From contig NC_088302.1 of NCBI RefSeq assembly GCF_032854445.1, positions 36,768,191 through 36,832,190 on the forward strand: a stretch of DNA of 64,000 nucleotides. The letters are read 5' to 3'. This document shows positions 22,481 through 36,700 of this stretch, piece by piece. How positions within the stretch are numbered: the stretch's first letter is position 1; each line of letters begins with the position of its first letter. The notes under the pieces were generated by a model that saw only the letters and a program-made list of their open reading frames with translations, was not told where the DNA came from and ran no database searches. This DNA comes from Liolophura sinensis. Taxonomy: Eukaryota > Mollusca > Polyplacophora > Chitonida > Chitonidae. The position numbers were made by a program, and so were the translations under genes.

Positions 22481-23814
22481 ATCTATAACTGCAATCAGAC
22501 TGCACAGTGTATATGAAATTGCTTGGTTTAAACTTCACTAATGTATTATACTATTACTTATGTGCGTTAAGTAGTCAGATATGTTTCAAAATACAGTAAG
22601 TATTTCAATTTGTAGAATTTTTCACCAGTTGCTCGCCCTGCTGTATTGTGTTTTGTGGAAAAATCACATAAAATACCACCTGGATTTTCACAATTTTACT
22701 ACAAAAAGGTGATATTTTTTCGTCAAAAGATAGGGAAAATAGGGAGGGTGGGGGGCTGGGCAATGAAATATATATTCAGTCTACGACAAACATTGCTTGT
22801 CCATTCATGAAAAAGCAAAGACATTACCGTAACCCATCCTCCCACATCAGATATGAGGCAGTCAAATCATTTTTTGACATGTGTATTCTTGTAACATGCC
22901 CTTGTGGTTAAATTGGCTGATTAACATACCAGCGTATAATTGTTCTCCAGTGTAATGGGCCTCACTTCACTCCACTTCAGAATGTTAGTGTATATAATGA
23001 CAGCAAAACGTCACGAAATCAGTGTGAATGTGTGCCTGTTGATACGGCTATAATGTGTACATGCGCGTCTCATTTTCATCCGATTATCATGTGTATGATT
23101 GGCCACAGAATGGCTGAATGTAGACGTGATATGAACCGGTCTATGTTTACCATGTTTCAAATTATATTTTCTCTATTTGGTCATTTATACTGTATACAGG
23201 TTTTTATTTTAATACAAGATATTGTGATCGTGGTATTGTACATATGTGTCTTCATTTCCTCTACCCTCAAAGAGTTGTGTAAATTTTACACTGTATTGAC
23301 ATTGTTTCCTGTTATAAAAATTATGTGGAATTTATGATTTAAGATAATGCTCTGATTATATATTTTTTCTACACAAATGTATTTGTTTATGCAAGAATTT
23401 ACTTATGTCTTTTGTTAACAGTTTACCCATCATATCTGCCTGTGATAGATATGTCTACATTGCCGTCCATGCAAGATGTTTTTCTGTGATACCAAAATAC
23501 ATTTGAGATATTTGTGACGCATTGTCTGTTTTTCTGACCTGGTTTTGTTCACTGTATACAAGTCTTATCAATGCCCATAAATTTAAAGACAAATGAGGGT
23601 AACCCCTGTTGGACAATTGCCATATTAAAGGTGTGTTTTATGGTTCATCCCTGTTCTCACTAGCTAGGCAGTGTCTATTTTATGATCCATTTTTGAGAAC
23701 AACACACTTGGTTGTTTAAAGCATTGTTCTCATCGCAACTGATTGGTCACTGCCCATTGAGGTTGCAGAATCAAATTCAGGTCTTATTGATTGATTATTG
23801 GTATTAGGTGAGGA

Positions 23815-24200
23815 GTGACTGAATGAGTGCTTTAGGTTTAACTTCATACTTAACCAGTGGTTGTACTACCCATTATGTGCCTGCCTGCTTGCAGCGGCCT
23901 GGACAACAGTTATTTGTCTTCAAATTAATGCTGAACGCCAAGGGAGGAAGTTACAACTTCCTCTTTATTAAAGTTTTAGGTGTGACCCGACCCAGGATTG
24001 ATCCTGGATCTACTGCCCCTGATGCGGATACTCTATCGAGGCCCGTATATTAAGTGAGAAGGTTTATCAGGCATTTGGCCAGTGCCAGTGGTTTACTCCA
24101 TCATTATGGATTCCTCCAACCAAAACTGTGACTAATGTTTCAGGCGTGAAAAATTCTTTGAGTATCAATTAAATAAACATCAATTAAATAAGTGAACTAG
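23815..24200. mobile_element. two adjacent SINE-like fragments
   Basis: About 23815-24050 shares 'gtgacccgacccaggattga' and its surroundings with the 9245-9565 family (minus orientation). About 24060-24200 carries a degraded main-family 3' part ('gtgaaaaattctttgagtat', tail with attaaataa). Confidence 0.5.
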
Positions 24201-24927
24201 AAGTCACTCTTAGAGTGCAGATCTCTGCAACATATAGAAATTTCTTAGCTATAGGCAAACGGACAATCCCACCCTCAATCATGAAGAATCGCCAAAGAAA
24301 TTCCAGGGCATAAACCCAGATCACTCCCAAAATTTAATGGATTGGTCTATTGTTTTTGAAATATGATGTTCAGTGATGTAAAGAATTTTTCAATAACCTG
24401 GCACAAAATGCAAATCAAATTTCAAAGCTATAAAAGTGTACTACATTGTAGTTCTTCAAAATCTGTGCAAATTAAAAATTACCCATCATAGCCCATTGCC
24501 CAAGTTTTCATAAAACAATTCAATATTAGGAAGAGAAGACAGCATGGAAATACAATTTCTTTTAGACTCAGGTTTATTTTTTCACCAATATTGCATGAAA
24601 CATAAATTGATCAGAAAATCTTGTGTGTAAAAAAAGGTAAAAATATTTTAAAAAGATGAGCACTTGCATAGAAATGATAATTCTTTAAAAATTACAAAAT
24701 TTTCATGATGATCTGCTTAATAACAGTTACAGCTGACAGTCAAGATTCTACTTCTGTGTAAGCCAAGAGCTCAAAGACCAAATCTCTGGGGTTCCAATTT
24801 CACTAAACTTTGTCAATCTATAATTTCTTGAAAAATGAAAATGTCAGCTTAACACTAAACAGAAACCATGATTTACAAGAAAGGTTACAGGAAATATATT
24901 CCTAAAGCTTTTTTTTTCTAGAGTCCC

Positions 24928-25172
24928 TCGGGGCAATTCCACAAAGCCAGCTTGGACGTATGTCAAATTTGAAACACGATTTTGGAGCTTATTTTCAGGG
25001 CTCTATAAATTAAAATAAAAATAAAAAAAAATTAAGTTTTCACCACCTCATCAATTGTCTCTTGGGACAAATGTATCAAAATTTCAACTTCAATTTAAAA
25101 AACAAAGCATTATCACATTTTAAATTTTGACTTAAGTCAGAACTGTCTCGAGTGGAAACTGCCCCTGATCTG
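24928..25172. mobile_element. palindromic MITE-like element, family 1
   Basis: Left end 'cggggcaattccacaaagcc', right end 'ttgacttaagtcagaactgt' followed by 'ggaaactgcccctga'. The interior has an A-rich stretch. Confidence 0.65.
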
Positions 25173-26267
25173 TCAAACCATTCTGAGGTCTGGATTGGCC
25201 CTCTGTCCTTTCTCTGAGAGAAGGAGAAAAGCACACACATGTATGCTTTTCTCACACACAATGTTTTGGTCAGTAGAAATGTTTTTAACTTACTTTATGT
25301 GTAGCAAGTTTGGAATAGAAATTAAGGCACGAATTTCATTTAACACCAATATAAGTGTACATGTGATCTTTTGATTTGCCTAGATGCATATACTTTCTCT
25401 GTGTTTTCCTCAAATACCATGTGAATATTTTAAAAGGGTTTCTAGCTATTATCATGAACATGGTTAATTGTGATGTCTGGCAGACAAATTATGGCCTATT
25501 GTATGCATGTTATAATCCCTGGCCACATGTATACAACTTCAAAAAGAAATTAGCCTATTTGGTTTTACTTTAAATCCATAGTAACCTGAAGAGCTCATAA
25601 AACAGTTAAATATTCACTAAAAGGTATATTTTTCCCCAAATTTGGAAAATAACACACAGCGTAAGATGATAAGTTGTACTTTACATTTCTAAATATGAAT
25701 GACAATTTCAATAAATTGTCCTTAGTTCAAAATCAATTATTCTGTACTCGATTCCATACTCGAAAACAAATATGATTTTAAAAATATGACAGAATGATGA
25801 TCTTAATAACATTTCATGCACCAGACATAAATGAGTACTTTAGCGTAACAGGTGGCTGTGCCAATATCACGTATATATCAATATGTTCAAAAATGTTAAT
25901 TTGGTAATCTTTCTCCAAAGTTAATTTCACGTACATGTATATGTTGATTTTTCACCAATAAGCAGTATAAATAGCGTAGATGAAGATGCACAAAAAAATC
26001 TTTCCATCTCAGTAACAGTAATGCTTACAGCAGAATATACGATTGTTCAGAAAAAATATGTACTCAGTAACATATCTTCATAGTCGTATGTACATGTATA
26101 TCTTGAATTTTACACATAAGCCGGAAATCAGTATTGGCCTACACTTCAGACGGTAATCATTGTTGGCCTACACTTCAGATGGAAAATTGTACTTCTGCCA
26201 TCTACCTGTGCATGTAGTACACTTCCCCTAGCCATATATCTGATACATTTGTAAATGTATTTAATAT

Positions 26268-26494
26268 ACTGTAATTCTTCAACCTTTTCGCATGTTTGCA
26301 AGGTGTTTATTCAAGCATATTCTGAAGGCATTATTCTTTGTTGAGTGATAAAACTGTACTTTTCGAGAAGCCCTGAAATTGGCCAATCCAACTTTGTGTC
26401 GTTTTACTTGTTCCCAAATTAGTCAAATAACAACATGCTGACGTTTCACTGAAAGTTGCACTTTCATATGTGAAAAGGTCGAGGAATAAGCGTT
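26268..26494 (+). mobile_element. palindromic MITE-like element, family 3
   Basis: Left end 'gtaattcttcaaccttttcg', right end 'atatgtgaaaaggtcgagga' plus ataa. The interior has 'attctgaaggcattattct' and 'gccctgaaattggccaatcc', shared with 10562-10785. Confidence 0.75.
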
Positions 26495-26759
26495 GTACAA
26501 ATTTATGTTTCAGTCAACCTATAAGTAATTTCACAGCCAAAAGTTGCCTATGCAACGTAAATCTGCTTAAGTTTTGAGATAACAATCTTACTAATTTGCG
26601 AGGTTGGTAATGTTGCACATATACTTGTATAAAAGTTACAAAAAGTTATAAATGAGGTGGCCAATCAATGTGTTGGATGAATTATAACTACTACCATGAT
26701 TAGTTGCATAAATGTTGAGTATACAGGGTAACCAAGCATTGAGCGGAGTGAAGTTGTAT

Positions 26760-26918
26760 TCTTATCTACATTGATTTATTTAATTTATTTGATTGCTTTC
26801 TTATGCCGTACTCAAGAGCATTTCACTTATACGACGGCGACCAGCATTATAGTGGGAGGAAACTGAGCAGACCCTGGGGGAAACCTACGACCATCCGCAG
26901 GTTGCTGGCAGGTTGAGT
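26760..26918 (-). mobile_element. SINE 3' part
   Basis: Reverse-oriented: 'gccgtactcaagagcatttc', 'cttatacgacggcgaccagc', 'ctacgaccatccgcaggttg'. The tRNA-like head is missing. Confidence 0.8.
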
Positions 26919-27728
26919 AAACATGGTAACTTACATTTGCATAAATCAATTAACCAATCAAAATGCTGAAGTATAGTGAAGAAGCCCTGTCTGTAATGCA
27001 TTTGTTGTAGTTTTGGCCTTTGTGTTTATTTCTTTGCTTGAATTTGGTATCAACAATTCCCACGGTGTCAATCACAACCAGTATGTATATGGATATATCT
27101 GGACTAAAAACTGAAGAATGGTTCCAGTAAACTTTCGTTAAATACACTGTACATCAATGATCTATGGAACAGACAGACATATACACATGTACTTTAATCC
27201 TACTCCATCCATTTCACATGAATCTTTAATATGCATCTTGACTTTCGGGTTAAGAGAAAATGTTTGGGACTCTTTAATGCAGAAATGAGACAAATGGTAT
27301 TGTCAAATCAATTCGTGTATAAATAAAAGGTACCAGTAACATTTTATACAAAACATACAAACATCAGCTGTGATCTGAATCTAATTTTCTATTAGACGTG
27401 ATGCAAATAAAATACCTCCATGAACATGAAAACAATGTATTGCAGCTCGACTATTGAAATCTGTAAGATTCTGGCCCGCAATGACAGTAATGTCATTTAT
27501 ATGGTCTACATGCATTGCACATATCCTTGTTCAATTTATCTCACATATACACATACACACATATATTAAGTACTAAACAAACAAACTGAATAAAGGCTGG
27601 CTGAATAAATAACTTGTGGTATAAACAGTTTGCCTGATTTCACTGATGCATAAATAATAACCATAACACAGCCCTGGTTGAGAATGTGCTATGGTGCTGC
27701 CATCTACTGTAAGACAGAGAAAAGGGAG

Positions 27729-30700
27729 TTAAATGCTGATGGAGTTGGGCACATGATCTGGGTCCAGCCAATGGTAGGGAGGGTTCCTTGTCTTGTTACG
27801 ATCTTTGATGGTGTGGCCAATCTCTTGTATCCTGGCTCGAAATCTGGAGAAGTGAAAAATATACACCTTAGTTTCGCAAAACTTCTTTCAGTGACATGTA
27901 GAAGAAACAGATATGTTAAGTAAAGCTAACTTTACTCTTCCCTAGCAGACACACGTCTTTTTTCCTTGATTCTTCTGTTTTTTGTTAGATTGTGTGTGGT
28001 GGTGGTTTGGGAGGGGGGGGGGGGGGAGGTCCTTTGCTTTTTGTTATGCAGAATAGCTAATAAATTTAAATTCTCAGTAAGCAATAATGACCATATCTAC
28101 AGATGCATATTTTTATCAAAATATATTACACAGCATTTAAAATATGACAGACCTACCCAAATTACCACATCTATTAATGAGCTCACAGTCACATTTTAAA
28201 ATCACATGTTCAAAACTGTATTAGCTAATACCAGTATTAAGTCATATTACATATTTACAATATTAGCAAACCCCAGCCATCAATACAATTGTACAAAGAC
28301 CAGAAGAAAAAGCAGCAGATTTACTTCATATTTGATATACTTCATAAATATAATCATTTTTGGGCGAAGTACAAAACTGAAAACTAAGCTTACAATTTAA
28401 ATCTGGTTTTTAAGTCTTGATGCAGATTTGAACAAACACACCCTGCTCTAAAGAGCAAATGTTGATAATAAGGAAAAATTTTTGTGGCCTTTCCCCCCAG
28501 CTAATATTGACACTTACTTCGACACAATATTTCTGGCTTCGGGATCAAAGATGTAATTAACTTCAAAGTCCCCCAGGGATTTGGTTCCTTTACCACTCAG
28601 GATCTTAGTGACTACCATGGTGTCTAGTGTGGTGGGCTTGTCAGGGATAGTGTGGATGATGTCTTTCTCCGTTCTCTCTGCCTTTAAACACAAAATGAAA
28701 ACATTATCTTCAGATTTATTTATTTCTTTTATTTATTTGATTGGTGTTTAAGGCCGTATTCAAGAATGTTTCATTTAAACTAAAGCGGCCAGCATTATGG
28801 TAGGAGGAAACTGGGTAGAGCCAGGAAGAGACCATCCACAAGTTAATGGCAGAACTTTCCACATACGACTGGAGGGGAAGCCAACATGAACTGGACTTGA
28901 ACTCACAGCAACTGCATTGGTGAGAGGCTCCTGGGTCATATGCGTCATGCTGGAATGCTAACCCCCTCGGCCAAGCAGCCATTTTCATTTTACCAACATC
29001 GGTGATCAGTTCTTTTTCTATTTAAACTGGCAGAAAGTTTGTGCGGATTTTTCTGTAAGTGAAATAAATTCAGCCATCTGTGACCTACTGAGAGGACATT
29101 GTACTTGCCAACATGTGAAATTATCATTCCCCTGGAGTTTACATAGTGATTTTGAAAATTCGTTCCCCTGAATTTACGTTTACGAGACCGACAGGCGATC
29201 TGCCGGTTTGATTGCCTCTTATGTCAAAGCCAGCAGCAGTGTAGAGTAAAGGAAAACTTCTGATTTTGACTGTCCACTCTTTTGCATGTGAAATAAGGAG
29301 AATTCTTTCCCAGCTTACTCTACGATTAAGCAGATGTTATTCAAACTTTTGTCGGAGATTAGGACTGAACATCAATGGCAATAAAAGGTGAGCATTTTGT
29401 GAACCAGAACTCGAGATTGTGAAGTATTACCTTGTCCTTGGGAGGAATTCCCCTGAGCAGGCCTGGGTAGTTGGGGGGGAAGGCGTACTCATCATACTGA
29501 GGGAAGTTAGCAGCTGCGTGTCCCACACTACAGGTAGTGATGATACAGGTGAGTACTATGATCAGCTCCTCATTACAGGTGAAGCGACCATTACCAGGTA
29601 CACCCTGTGACACAGAAACGAAAATTCAAAATAAAATAATTTAAAATAATAAATCATACAACACTAAGAAGTACACCATGTAATACACAATCCATGCATG
29701 GCGTTCTACAATAACTAACGGAAAGAACACTCTACAAACACCCATACTGCAACTCACTAGAAAACACCCTACAACACACAATACAACTGTATAACATGCC
29801 TTTATATAAACCCCAGTAGTAAAGAACTCATCAAAATTCTTCCTGACGATAACAAAGCTATCCCAAATAGGGCCTGCAGTCCATGGTTTCTTGTCAGTGT
29901 ATCTGTGCCCGTAAAAGTATGGTAGTACACAAGCACTGCACCACTGAACCCTTTCTGACATACCCCACACCACACAATTAAATGCCCTCCAATACAAATA
30001 CTTTGGCTATAGCCTAATAAATTAGATGTTCGATACCAACCTCTGTGGCATTATATATTGACATACCTGGCCGAGGGCATGGCACTTTTGTTAGACAAAT
30101 CAGCCATTTTCAGACCTCAAACCAGGGAGAAGTGAACAGGCAGAAATGCTTATTTTCTTTAAGGCGATGGGGACATTTTGCCATACTGATGGCGGCTGAT
30201 AATCATCTGCTGCCCACAACTGGCAGAAAATCCACATCTGGGGAAACAGTTCACCCCAGTCTCATAAGTTTCTATAAGGCAAACATGGCCGTCTGCTCAG
30301 AAACTGGGGCCACTTGCATAAACCTTCGTAAATCAATTTTTTGCAAGTTTTCTCGTGACTGACGTTACTCTTCACGCTATAAGCTATAACCAAAAGCACC
30401 TCCCCCCCCCCCCCCCAACAATGTACAAAACAACAACACTGAAGTAACACACATATGAGTGTATCACAATATACAAATCACAACCTATAATTGAAAAGTT
30501 TACCTTCAGCCCCACTCCACCCTGGTCTCTGGGGCGCACCATTTCCTCTGCCCAGCCCTGGATCTCCCAATCACCTGTCAGCAGCTCTGGGGAGGCTGAA
30601 ATAATAAGTAGCATAGGCTTAGTACACCTCCACTGACGACTGATAATGATAGATTAGCTGTCCACCTGTCTTAAAGCATCCTCTAGAAAATATACCGTCT

Positions 30701-33700
30701 TCATACACCTGCATGTACTAGTTTGTACGTCTTCGGTAATCCTTCTTATTATTCGGTGAGCATTATAAACAAAGAAATAAATAATTAAATGAAAAGACAG
30801 CACTAGACCATATGTATACATGCATTGATAAAGTATCCCGAAGGAAGTTTAAAAAGCTAATCTTTCTATTTTTATGATGTTCCACAATCCCATCATGCCA
30901 GACATTACAGTTCACTGTAAGCAGGATCAAGAACATCGGGACAATAAAAAGCGCCGCCATGTTCTTAGTTTTAACCAGTCAGACTCGAGTCTTTACTATA
31001 AGCCAAGGAGGCAGCTCTTTCTGCTAAATCACACCCTGTTTTGCCCTTTAATTAATGTGTGCATGTGGTATGAATGATGCAGCACTGTGTTTACGGTCAC
31101 CCTAACATGGCAAATCCTATCCTAAAAATTCCTGATTAAAAGTCAATTTACCAGGCACATCAAAAAAACAATCTCATTTGACGTTCAGGTCCATTTCCAC
31201 CCATTTTCCTAAATAACTCAAGTCATATTATTTGTTGTCTCTTTTCTTTTAAAGAAATCTTAACCAGGAAACAAGAGTATGATCAAAATGTCACACCTAT
31301 GTATAGACAGATGACTCCAGGATTATCACTCGCTACTTCAACCATGTACAAAGGGCCGCTACATATAAAGTTAGATGCTCTAGAAAGGGGCCCATGCTGG
31401 TTTATCGACCAGCAAGTGCCAGTGTGTTAATGCGACATGATATGCATTCATGTAACACTCTGTACATGGCTTCAATTCCGAGTCAAGTGACATCATCACA
31501 ATATCCATTTGTGTTACCGCATCATATCACAGAGTTTGCAATTATGACATCCAACAGATCAGCCACCATTTACTGCAACGTTCCATAATGTTGTGTGCAC
31601 TTGTTTCACCTCCAACCACTGCAGTCACAGGTTCAAATCCAGCTCATGCTTATTTGGCTTGAGCTTTAATTATCTCAGGGGGTTTGTCACGTGCCGGGTG
31701 CAGTAACTCCAGAGTTTTCCACCCTTAATCCTGACCACCATACCATATAAGTGAAAAATTCCGGGGCAATGAGCACCAAAAAAATAAAATTTGACCAAAT
31801 ACAAGAAACTCACTATAGTACAGGTTGACCATCTCAGTGACATAGCTGTGGATGGCTTCATGGAGCAGCAGGGCATCATCTCTGTAGGGGAAGTAGTGTA
31901 AGATGTTCTGATCCAGAAGCTGAGGAGAAACAAATGTTAAACACTAAAATTAACGAAATAAATACATACCCAACTTCATCATTTAATTCGCAGCTGCTCT
32001 GATTTGTTTCTTTCTTCTCTGTGTTTATAATTCCTATTTGAGCATTTTGATGGTTATACATGCATTTGACAGCATCTCCTAGTTTACACTGTAGTCTTAA
32101 AACAAAACTATTTACATTACTGCCTTACACTGATAAACCAGGCAGAAAGTACCAAAATCAAAATGGCTACACCTGTCTCCTGTTCTCATGTACAGTATTT
32201 GTGGAGCTGCAGCAAGTTCATCACCATGGTTCGTGTGCCAGTCACAACTTACCCCTCTCTCCTTCAGGCATTCAGGTATTATTCCATCCACGTTCATTCT
32301 CCAAGCATTTAAACTACAATAAATTTACAACATCTTATCAGCATGTGCACACAAAAAATGACATAACCATGTATTATATTAACCATCTTCTAAAATTTAC
32401 ACATCAGTTTCAATTCATGCAAAAAAATTTTTTTTTTGAGTTTTCATCAAAGCAGCTGGCTGAGACCTTGCTGGGTCTAGAACCAATGGCTTCGGAGCCA
32501 GGCACCTGATCTCAAACAATTAATGCATGCCAATTGTCTTGACTATTCAAGCGGCAGGCATAAGACAAAGATAGGTCTTAAGGTTTGAATGTAGATACAT
32601 GTAGATACTTGTATGATCAGAAATCCAAATATACAGACTGCAGTAAACCATAAATCATCAGCTTTTCAACCAACAATCAATAAAATAAACCAGGTAGCCA
32701 TGAATGACCATAGACCTCCACCCTGAAGTACGCCTTACCCTCTCCTGATGAGTTCAAACATGCCTTTCACCCCTATTGTCATGGTTTTGTCCACCCAGCC
32801 TCCTTCTGATATCAACAGGTCTAGGCCCCGTCTGAAAAGAGAAGAAATAGTTAGTAAGTACAAATATCACAATTCATTGCCGCTAATGTTTGTTAATTCA
32901 AACATAAAAACAAAATGATCAAATTACAATAAATCATAACTTTTTTAAGTGATTACCTATCCTAACTGGTGATCGTCTCCTCTGTCAGAGAGATCTCCAG
33001 AAGACTGAGCATGGACAAACTCCACACAGATCTCTCTCTCACTTGTTTATGAAGTTTGAATAATTCCTCTTCAGAAAAACTTACTTGCTGGCAACAAAAA
33101 TAGCATTTAAAGGTCTCTACATGCTTCTGAAAGTGCATTTTTATGTAATAAACATTAAATGAAATACAGCACTTAAAAACTGGCTTGAAAAACAGAGGAA
33201 GGTAACTTACGAGTTTATTGCGATGAGGTAGAGAAAATGTGGAGCGAGGAGTTTGAAGATTGGATGAGACTGGGACAAGTTCCTGTGGGTGATGACAGAG
33301 ATACCCTCCATTACCAGGTGAGTGAAACCTGAAAATACAAAATGTAAGTTGAGTGAAACCTGGAGGCACAAAATATCAGGTGAGTTAGCCAGGAAAGAGA
33401 AAAGCATAATGATCTTAATGATATGGTAAGTGAAACCTCAAACATAGACCATAAGGTGATGAAATTCAAAAACATAAATCATCAGGTGAGTGAAACCTGG
33501 AAACATAAAACTTCAGGTGATTGAAACCTAGAAATATAAAAGTTCAGGTGAGTGAAACCCGGAAACATAAAACTTCAGGTGAATGAAACCTAGAAACATA
33601 AAACTTCAGGTGAGTGAAACCCGGAAACATAAAAGTTCAGGTGATTGAAACCTAGAAATATAAAACTTCAGGTGAGTGAAACCCAGAAACATAAAAGTTC

Positions 33701-36700
33701 AGGTGAATAAAACCTAGAAACATAAAACTTCAGGTGAGTGAAACCCGGAAACATAAAAGTTCAGGTGAATGAAGCCTAGAAACATAAAAAATCAGGTGGG
33801 TGAAGCCTGAAAAAAAGGTAACATATCATGTTAGTAAAAACCTGGAAAGAGAAAAACAAAAAGGCAGGAAAAGGACAAACACAACAACATATGCTGTATT
33901 TCACATAAAGCCTGGTCTGTAAACTTGGACTTCTTTCAAAAGTAGCAATAAAACGACACTTATTATACAAACACTTTTTTTTAATTAATCAACCTTCACA
34001 AAAAGGCCATATGAGGTGGAGGAATCAATCAAAAGCAAGAAAAATGTGTTAAATGAATGAAAAGATAACTTTAGGTGAAATACAGTACTGAAAAGGGCAA
34101 TCATTAAAACAGAGAGAGAAAGTGAGCTCACAGCTGTCAACTTTTAAAACCTATAAAGAAGACACTTAAAGGAGCATTATAAGGCCAGCTCTACCAAAGC
34201 AATGTTTACACCACACTATATTCACTTTCATGTTTTCAATGTTACCAACAATATAGGAGCACAGATGTTAATGGCAACAAACAGCTACCCTGGAATGCAA
34301 CTTCCAAGATTTTTTCGATTTTGATTAGTGTTTCATGCCATACTCATACCACATAATCGGTATAGAAAACTGGGCAGGCTGCTGGCAGACCCTGACTGAA
34401 GAGGAATTCAGCAAGCATGAGCTGGATTTGAACTCAAGCCAATCAAAATGGTGAGAGGTTCCTCAGCCACTATACATTTTCTCAAGAATTGATAAACCCT
34501 TTGAAGTCAGACAATCTTTGTGAAATTGCCAAGGAATTAACTTCAAATCCAAGACGCATGACAGAGTTGTGTGAAGCAGGGCTATAACTCACCGAGATGT
34601 GTCAATGCCTGATGGTAAGACGCATCAGCGTTGTTGTACCAGACTTTGGCCAGAAGCCAAGTCCATGGATGGTCTGAGGGCAGGAACACCTGTCAAGGGT
34701 AAATTACAACATTACAGCCGTTGTCTTCCTACCTCTAATTTTTCATCCTAGAATTACGGTGATGATAAGTTTAATGTTTTGTGCGTAAGATTTGTTTTTG
34801 ACTCATTTAAAATCCATATCAAACTCTATATACCATCAATGCCTGCTTGGTAATACTGTTGTAGAGTTGTACACAACAAAGTGGCATAGACCACACCAAG
34901 TTAAATTGTTTATTTATTTATTTATTTGATTGATGTTTACACATTCTTCAAGAATATTTTACTTATACGATGACAACCAACATTATGGAGGTAACCGGGT
35001 AGAGCTTGAAGCAAACCCAAGACCATGGTCTACTATTTTGTCGCGTGAAAGAGTGAAGAGGAAGATAGCAGGAACAGTCCTGAAAATATTTCAATTTTAC
35101 GACGGCGGCCAACATTATGGTGAGAGGGAAATAGGCAGAGCTCAGGCCAAACCCACGGCCATCTGCATGCCCAATTTAAATTGTTGTTTTACTTGCAGAA
35201 GAAATCTTTTTCCAATTTTGAAGGAGTCTAAAAGAACAAAAATAAAATTTGTCTAATTTGTGCAAAATGTGGACTGTTCCTGCAAGTTTTACTGTTGGAG
35301 ACATATTCACATGAACAGGAAAATCATAAAAAATATGAAGAAAAAAGGTGGACTTTCAGTTTTACTTTAGTTACATTTTGAATTTTCATAATCAGCTCAC
35401 TCATAAAACACAAAATGAAATTGGGGCCGCCAAAGAGCTTGGCTGTAGGAGACACATGAATGCAAAACTTCAGCTTAATACATAAAGGACTGACATCATT
35501 CACATGTTCACAGAGTATCAGGAATGAAACATCTCCCCTGAGACATTGTGTTTATATGCATGTAGAACTTCAGGTCAATACATGCTGTACCTTTTTGAGA
35601 TGCAGCCCCCAACATTTTGCTTCACTTTGATTCTAATACACAATTCACTATGTCGGGAATTTGGTAATTTACGGTATTTAATATACACACACCGTATCAG
35701 TAATGGAATTTCACCCTGGTGTTATTGTGCTCTACATACTGCAAACCTTGATCACAATAGGTGCAATACTTTTGAAGATACCACCCCAACATTTTGTTTA
35801 ACACTGATTTCTCTGCTGTTGGTTGTGAATGCTCACGGTACAACATAAGTACAAAGTCCTGGCGAGCTAATAGAAGTAGTCTATGATAAACCACTTTTCA
35901 GTTATGTAATACACTTACAGGATTATCTGGAGCTTTCTGTTGGAACAACTGGATGGCAATGGGCACTAACTGCTTCTTACTGTTCTCTAGGAAAAGGGCA
36001 ATGGGAGCACACAGCTGAAATCAGAGAATACAGCACACTGTGAAAGGTTGAACCACAATAAACCACCATGTGAGGGTTGCTATCTCAGAATACATCAGAT
36101 CTAACTGCCCCATCCTTGTACAGAATTATCATTTAATTACTACAGGTGAAGTCCCGGTTCAGTATTAACCTTCCCAGTGTGTCCAAATGAACACACACTG
36201 TACGACATCAGAGGTACACCAATCAGTGTGTTCGTTTCAAAACAAAAATGCAGAAAGGAAATCAACATCCAACTTCCTTTCCTATATGCACTACCAAACC
36301 AGAAATTCGACTGGATGAATAGCAGAGAAAACAGAAGATGCTGTCTTGGACCTTGAACTTTGTTCCAAAAAGTACATTACTGGAGGCAAATAAAAGTCAT
36401 AAAATATTACTTTAGGTTTCTGAAAGTTTTCTGACCAGTAGGACATGTTACATTTCAGATACACCTCTGAACACTAAAACATCATGCCAAAGACACCAAA
36501 CATCTTGACACCCCAGTCATGGTATCATATTATATGATGTGACCAATACTATAAGAACATGTATACATACCGGTACCCACAATATGACAGTATTATTATA
36601 GTGAGCAACAAACCATGGAAGTATCAAGATGCCATCTCCAAAGCACCACAGTGCTGTATGTTTATTTCTGTAACAGGTGCTTTACATTGTACTCAAGATT

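Larger units (their letters stand above)
22481..27728. other. intergenic gap between convergent genes
   Basis: No recognisable coding region on either strand. It contains repeat copies listed separately (about 23815-24200, 24928-25172, 26268-26494, 26760-26918). The remaining sequence is AT-rich with no obvious structure. The lipoxygenase 3' UTR enters from the right; a minus-strand AATAAA is at 27025-27030, but it is about 700 bases from the stop and is not a firm call. Confidence 0.6.

Noticed and set aside
29641-29997. 118-codon minus-strand open frame
   Set aside because: It lies within lipoxygenase intron 12, has no recognisable family, is rich in Tyr, Val and Cys as expected from an ac-rich simple sequence on the other strand, and has no splice relation to its neighbours.
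32060-32509. 149-codon plus-strand open frame
   Set aside because: It overlaps lipoxygenase exon 10 in antisense. Phase and homology support the minus-strand exon instead.
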